Below, piece by piece: positions 12,982 to 16,297 of a stretch of DNA of 16,297 bases. The notes under the pieces are model-generated. The model was not told the DNA's origin. It did not search any database and worked only from the letters and a program-made list of their open reading frames with translations. The stretch spans positions 1-16,297 of the forward strand of contig JACMOF010000332.1 of the NCBI GenBank assembly GCA_014378155.1, written 5' to 3'. The translations under genes were made by a program, and so were the position numbers. The stretch comes from Caulobacter sp. (GTDB taxonomy: Bacteria > Pseudomonadota > Alphaproteobacteria > Caulobacterales > Caulobacteraceae). Every line of letters starts with the position of its first letter. The first letter of the stretch is position 1.

Positions 12982-14088
12982 ATGCCCTGGAACGACAATG
13001 CTGGCCCCGGTCCCTGGGGATCCCCGCCGAACGACGGCAAGAAGGACGGCGACAAGCCCAAGATCGAAGGACCACGCCCCGGCGGCGGTCCCAAGGGCCC
13101 CGGCGGTCCGCCCGCGCCTTTCGACGTCAACGCCATCGTCGATCGCGTCTCGGAGCGCCTGCGCCAGACCTTCAACGGCCCCGGCCGGTCGCGCGCCATC
13201 GTGGTCTCGGTCGCGGCCGTCGCCAGCCTCTGGGCGCTGTCAGGCTGCTATGTCGTGCAGCCCAAGGAGCAGGCGGTGATCACCACCTTCGGCGCCTATA
13301 CACGCACCGCCGGCCCCGGCCTGCGCTACCACCTGCCCTTCCCTTTCGAGCAAGCGGAACTGGTGCCGTTCACCACCACCCAGGCCCTCGACGTCGGCGG
13401 TACGGCTGCGGCGCCGGTGCCGGACGAGCGCCTGATGCTGACCGGTGACGAGAATATCGTCGATCTCAGCTTCACGGTGCAGTGGCGGGTCATGGACGCG
13501 GCGAGATACACCTTCAACGTCCGCGAGCCTGATGGCCTGATCAAGGACGTCGCCGAAAGCGCCATGCGCGAAGTGGTCGGCAAGACCGCCCTCACCCCGA
13601 TCCTCACCACCGGTCGCGGCCGGGTGCAGGACGAGACCAAGCGGCTGATGCAGCAAATCCTGGACCGCTACGACATCGGCGTCTCGATCCAAAACGTCAA
13701 CATCCAGACCGCCACGACGCCCGGCCCGGTGCTGGAAGCCTATCGCGACGTCCAGCGCGCCGCCCAGAACGCCCAGTCGGCCGCCAACAACGCTGGCGGT
13801 GGGGCGGCGCAGATTACCCAGGCGGCGCTCGGCTATCGCGAACAGGTGGTGCGCGAAGCCTCGGGCGACGCGGCGCGCTTCAACCAGGTGTACGAGCAGT
13901 ACAAGCTGGCGCCGGCCGTGACCCGCGAACGACTCTATATCGAGACCATGCAGCGGGTGCTGGCCAACTCCAACAAGGTGATCATCGACAGCAAGGGCGC
14001 CAACGCCCCCGTGATCCTGCCGTCCGAGACCTTCCGCCCCCGGACGTCCGCGCCCAATGCCAACGCCGCCGAGGGAGCCGTCCGATGA
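12982..14088 (+). CDS. hflK: HflK, membrane protease modulator (SPFH/prohibitin family)
   Basis: This 368-residue protein pairs with HflC to form the periplasm-facing cage that surrounds and regulates the FtsH protease. The start MPWNDNAGPGPWG is typical. A Gly/Pro-rich cytosolic tail runs to about residue 50. One membrane helix lies at 72-90 (AIVVSVAAVASLWALSGCY). The SPFH domain begins VQPKEQAVITTFGAYTRTAG and includes the helix KDVAESAMREVVG and GRGRVQDETKRLMQQILD. The C-terminal block APAVTRERLYIETMQRVLAN is well conserved. Between Tyr254 and Tyr285 the usual charged coiled-coil repeat is replaced by a low-charge Ala/Asn/Gln/Gly segment (QRAAQNAQSAANNAGGGAAQ). That makes this part about 10 residues shorter than in E. 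coli HflK. The stop overlaps the hflC start (ATGA). A longer in-frame start upstream would overlap mrp and was rejected. Confidence 0.93.
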   Translation: MPWNDNAGPGPWGSPPNDGKKDGDKPKIEGPRPGGGPKGPGGPPAPFDVNAIVDRVSERLRQTFNGPGRSRAIVVSVAAVASLWALSGCYVVQPKEQAVITTFGAYTRTAGPGLRYHLPFPFEQAELVPFTTTQALDVGGTAAAPVPDERLMLTGDENIVDLSFTVQWRVMDAARYTFNVREPDGLIKDVAESAMREVVGKTALTPILTTGRGRVQDETKRLMQQILDRYDIGVSIQNVNIQTATTPGPVLEAYRDVQRAAQNAQSAANNAGGGAAQITQAALGYREQVVREASGDAARFNQVYEQYKLAPAVTRERLYIETMQRVLANSNKVIIDSKGANAPVILPSETFRPRTSAPNANAAEGAVR

Positions 14089-14930
14089 ACCGCCTCAACG
14101 GTACGACCATCTTCGCTGGCGTCGCCGCCTTATCCGCGCTGATCCTGGCCAATTTCGTCCTGTTCCAGGTCGATCAGCGACAACAGGCCCTGGTGATCCG
14201 CTTCGGCGATCCCGTGCGGACGGTGCTGACGCCCGGCCTGCACATGAAGAGCCCCTTCGAGACGGTGCTGCGGTTCGACAAGCGCAATATCGACCTCAAC
14301 GCCAACGAGGAAGAGGTCACAGCCGCCGACCAAGAGCGGCTGGTGGTCAACGCCTTCGTCCGCTACCGCATCACCGACCCGCGCCAGTTCTACCGCACCC
14401 TCGGCCAGGAAAGCGTCGCCACCGACCGCCTGGAGAGCATCATCAACGCCGCCCTGCGCGAGGAGGTCGGCCGCTCGAACTCGGAAGACGTCATCGCCGG
14501 CAAGCGGGCGCAGATCATGGCCGCCATCCGCGCCAAGGTCGCCCGCCAGGTCGCCGCCTCCGATCTCGGCGTGCAGATCATCGACGTGCGCATCAAGCGC
14601 GCCGACCTGCCGCCGGCCAACGAACAGGCGGTGTTCGAGCGCATGCAGACGGCCCGCAAGCAGGAGGCCGCCCAGTTGCGCGCCATCGGCGAGCAGCGCC
14701 GCCGCGAGATCGTCGCGACCGCCTATGAGGAGGCCGAAAAAATCCGTGGCGACGCCGACGCCCGGCGCGCCCAGATGTTCGCCGCCAGCTTCGGTCGCGA
14801 CCCCGGCTTCGCCTCGTTCTACCGCTCTATGCAGGCCTATGAGGCGGCCCTGGGCAAGGGCGACACGACGCTGGTGCTGTCTCCCGACAGCGCGTTCTTC
14901 AAATATTTCGCGAAGGGCCCGGCGGGGTAG
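14085..14930 (+). CDS. hflC: HflC, membrane protease modulator (SPFH/prohibitin family)
   Basis: This is the 281-residue partner of HflK in the FtsH-regulating complex. One N-terminal membrane helix, IFAGVAALSALILANFVLFQ (9-28), is followed by the SPFH domain VDQRQQALVIRFGDPVRTVL, TPGLHMKSPFETVLRFDKR. The central region includes VRYRITDPRQFYRTLG, AALREEVGR and GVQIIDVRIKRADLP. A long charged helix follows (ARKQEAAQLRAIGEQRRREI). The C-terminus MQAYEAALGKGDTTLVLSPD and a final FFKYF match the family. Unlike the HflK partner, the charged helix is complete. The start codon overlaps the hflK stop by four bases, which suits equimolar subunits. A perfect hairpin follows directly after the stop. Neither DUF2065 nor DegP, frequent neighbours of hflKC, follows here. 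Confidence 0.95.
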   Translation: MNRLNGTTIFAGVAALSALILANFVLFQVDQRQQALVIRFGDPVRTVLTPGLHMKSPFETVLRFDKRNIDLNANEEEVTAADQERLVVNAFVRYRITDPRQFYRTLGQESVATDRLESIINAALREEVGRSNSEDVIAGKRAQIMAAIRAKVARQVAASDLGVQIIDVRIKRADLPPANEQAVFERMQTARKQEAAQLRAIGEQRRREIVATAYEEAEKIRGDADARRAQMFAASFGRDPGFASFYRSMQAYEAALGKGDTTLVLSPDSAFFKYFAKGPAG

Positions 14931-14934
14931 ATCC

Positions 14935-14961
14935 TTCCTTCTCCCCTTGCGGGAGAAGGAA
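14935..14961. terminator. Perfect 11-bp hairpin between convergent hflC and globin genes
   Basis: TTCCTTCTCCC and GGGAGAAGGAA are exact inverted repeats around CTTGC and fill most of the 32-base gap between two converging stop codons. There is no T-run on either strand outside the stem. It could serve both transcripts. The sequence resembles a widespread short palindromic repeat of alphaproteobacteria. Confidence 0.55.
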
Positions 14962-14962
14962 A

Positions 14963-15469
14963 CTACCGCCGCTCGATCGCCTGCCGGCTCATCGGGGCCA
15001 GCTTGGTCAGGAGCTTGTTCTGGGCGGCGAAGGGCACGCGTTCCTTGTCCATCGCCCATTGCAGGTTCTCGACCAGGGCGTTGAAGTCGCGCGGCGTGAT
15101 GCCCTGGTCCTTGTGCGAGGCGCTCATGTCCTTGCCGGTGTAGTCGCACCCTCCATCAAGGATGTAGCAGAACTGCTCGGCCAGGGTGCGCTTCAGGCGG
15201 ACGATGTCGGCCGTGGCGAAGACGTCCTTGATGCGCGGATCGGCCAGGTTGCGATCAACTAGGTCGCTGGTGATCCGCACCAGTCCCTCCTTGCCGTGGA
15301 ACGCCTTGAAGACGCTGTCGTCCTTCATCGGCGTCGCGCCGGCGTTGGCGTTGGACTGGATGTAGGGATCCACCGCTATCTCGCCGGGCGGGACGGTCTG
15401 GGCGAGCGCCGCGTTGGAGAGCGTGAGCGAAAAGGCCGTCGCGGCCAGGGCGATGAGACGCATGGTCAT
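14963..15469 (-). CDS. Exported group 1 truncated haemoglobin
   Basis: The protein has 168 residues from ATG at 15469; ATG at 15463 (MRLIALAA) is an alternative. It has a Sec signal peptide, MTMRLIALAATAFSLTLSNA then ALA|Q with cleavage after residue 23, so it should reach the periplasm. A linker of about 28 residues follows. The globin domain runs from VFKAFHGKEGL (53) with LVDRNLADPRIKDVF, LKRTLAEQFCYILDGGCDYT and GKDMSASHKDQGI. The proximal haem ligand is His119. Cys101 and Cys108 flank the GG turn, as in many family members, and could form a disulfide in the periplasm. By eye against mycobacterial HbN, the B10 tyrosine is Val71 and the E11 glutamine is Leu97, so the distal pocket looks apolar. 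It is seven bases downstream of the DUF3034 gene, certainly one operon. Ligand and role are unknown. Confidence 0.85.
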   Translation of the reverse strand: MTMRLIALAATAFSLTLSNAALAQTVPPGEIAVDPYIQSNANAGATPMKDDSVFKAFHGKEGLVRITSDLVDRNLADPRIKDVFATADIVRLKRTLAEQFCYILDGGCDYTGKDMSASHKDQGITPRDFNALVENLQWAMDKERVPFAAQNKLLTKLAPMSRQAIERR

Positions 15470-15476
15470 GTGATCC

Positions 15477-16297
15477 CTAGAAGCCGGCCTGCAGCGAGAC
15501 ATAGAGGCCACGCTGGTTCTTGAAGGTGGCGATCGAGCCGAGGTCGGCATAGGCGGCCGTCAACGACAGGGTTTTGCTGAACGCATAGGCCACGAACACG
15601 TCGGCCCAGTCGTTTTCCTTGGCGAACCCGAGATTGTCGGGCTTGGTGCGATACTCGGCCCCGACCAGCAGGCGCTTGCTGACCAGATAGCCGGCCGAGC
15701 CCTCGAACTGAGTCTTGTAGCTGTCGTTCCTGTCGCCGCCGAAGCCCAGCAGGCCGGTCTGGTTGGCCTTGGTCAGCCGCGCCGTGCCGTTCAGCACCAG
15801 GCTGTAATTCAGCAGCAGCTTGGTCGCCGCGACATAGTAGTCGACCCCGTCATCGTCCTTGCCGCCAATGGCGTGGATGATGGCGCCCTGATTGTTTTGC
15901 TTGGCCTGAACACCGACGGCGATCTGCGGTAGCCAGGTGTCCTGGTCATAGACCACGTCGCCAACCAGGCGGACCTTCACGCCGATGATGTCTTGCTTGA
16001 AGGTGAAGCCCTTGCCCAGGCCCAACTTGGCCCCGGTCTCGCCGGTGTCGAACTCCTGCCGGGCGATCGACAGCTCGATCCGATCGAACAGGCCGACGGC
16101 CCCGCCGGCCGAGCGCAGCTCGTAGTCGGGCACGTTGACATAGGTGGCGTGCACACTGCCGCCGACGCCGCGCGAGGTCTCGTTGCCGCCGATCAGGGCC
16201 CAGGTCGACACCCCGCCCCCCGCGCCGCCTTCCAAGGCGCTGACGCCGCCGGTGAGCAGCAGCTTGCCGCCCGGCTCCATCTCCTCGGCGCCAGCCG
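15477..16297 (-). CDS. DUF3034 family outer-membrane beta-barrel protein, 5' end outside the window
   Basis: The reading frame is open to the right edge. It gives at least 273 residues, of which the visible start AGAEEMEPGGKLLLTGGVSA probably lies just after an absent signal peptide, so only about 20-30 codons are missing. An internal ATG at 16280 is unlikely to be the true start. The sequence is a series of amphipathic strands with Gly/aromatic patterns: VSTWALIGGNETSRGVGGSV, FDRIELSIARQEFDTG, DYYVAATKLLLNYSLVLNG, KRLLVGAEYRTKPDN and NDWADVFVAYAFSKTLSLTA. It ends in GLYVSLQAGF with the C-terminal Phe of outer-membrane barrels. This matches DUF3034, whose function is not known. The truncated globin follows seven bases later. 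A barrel passing a small molecule to a periplasmic haem protein is only a hypothesis. Confidence 0.82.
   Translation of the reverse strand, partial: AGAEEMEPGGKLLLTGGVSALEGGAGGGVSTWALIGGNETSRGVGGSVHATYVNVPDYELRSAGGAVGLFDRIELSIARQEFDTGETGAKLGLGKGFTFKQDIIGVKVRLVGDVVYDQDTWLPQIAVGVQAKQNNQGAIIHAIGGKDDDGVDYYVAATKLLLNYSLVLNGTARLTKANQTGLLGFGGDRNDSYKTQFEGSAGYLVSKRLLVGAEYRTKPDNLGFAKENDWADVFVAYAFSKTLSLTAAYADLGSIATFKNQRGLYVSLQAGF

Noticed and set aside
12885..13199. N-terminal extension of Mrp into the hflK gene
   Set aside because: The extra residues are antisense to the HflK Gly/Pro-rich tail; family members start near the GTG at 12884.
14130..15149. Minus-strand 339-codon frame across hflC and the globin 3' end
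   Set aside because: It runs antisense to hflC and overlaps the globin out of frame; composition is that of a shadow.

Overview
The window is a GC-rich stretch of a Caulobacter-like alphaproteobacterial chromosome (Caulobacter, Phenylobacterium or a close relative). This rests on protein families and style: Mrp next to hflK-hflC, a FadL porin, DUF3034 with an exported truncated globin, EF-hand repeats, Caulobacter-type promoter elements and dispersed palindromic intergenic repeats. Species was assigned by eye only. There is no tRNA, rRNA, transposase, CRISPR array or phage gene. Coding density is high and most gene pairs are tightly packed.

Left part (1-2225, minus strand): a DUF3253 protein, a four-cysteine uracil-DNA-glycosylase-like protein coupled by an ATGA overlap to a lipoprotein alpha/beta hydrolase, then the first 43 codons of a Glu/Leu/Phe/Val dehydrogenase that runs off the left edge. 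A PaaI-type thioesterase (plus) converges on a glutathione S-transferase (minus). Upstream of the GST lies a CNT nucleoside transporter. The transporter's terminator hairpin contains the GST's Shine-Dalgarno, and the terminator's U-tract contains the GST's TTG start codon.

Middle (4891-8904): an EF-hand protein gene on the minus strand is interrupted by an in-frame TAG. Across a 314-base gap, a DevC-DevA-DevB-like ABC exporter operon (permease, ATPase, HlyD-type adaptor) runs on the plus strand from a plausible Caulobacter-type promoter. A palindromic intergenic repeat separates it from a short-chain dehydrogenase of the MFE-2 type and a FadL-type fatty-acid porin. Both suit fatty-acid uptake and oxidation. 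An AT-rich regulatory gap with an intrinsic terminator and a 15-bp palindrome lies between these two.

Right part (11644-16297): an inverted pair of repeats, then a divergent pair of Mrp/ApbC (minus) and hflK-hflC (plus, ATGA overlap, membrane protease regulator complex). Converging on these from the right edge is a two-gene minus-strand operon: a DUF3034 outer-membrane barrel (5' end outside the window) and a signal-peptide-bearing group 1 truncated haemoglobin with an apolar distal pocket.

Most of the window is ordinary chromosomal housekeeping. The items most worth a second look are the overlapped terminator/ribosome-binding site (3398-3432), the exported globin plus barrel operon (14963-16297), the Mrp protein without its CxxC motif, the amber-split EF-hand gene, and the DevBCA-like exporter without a local TolC.
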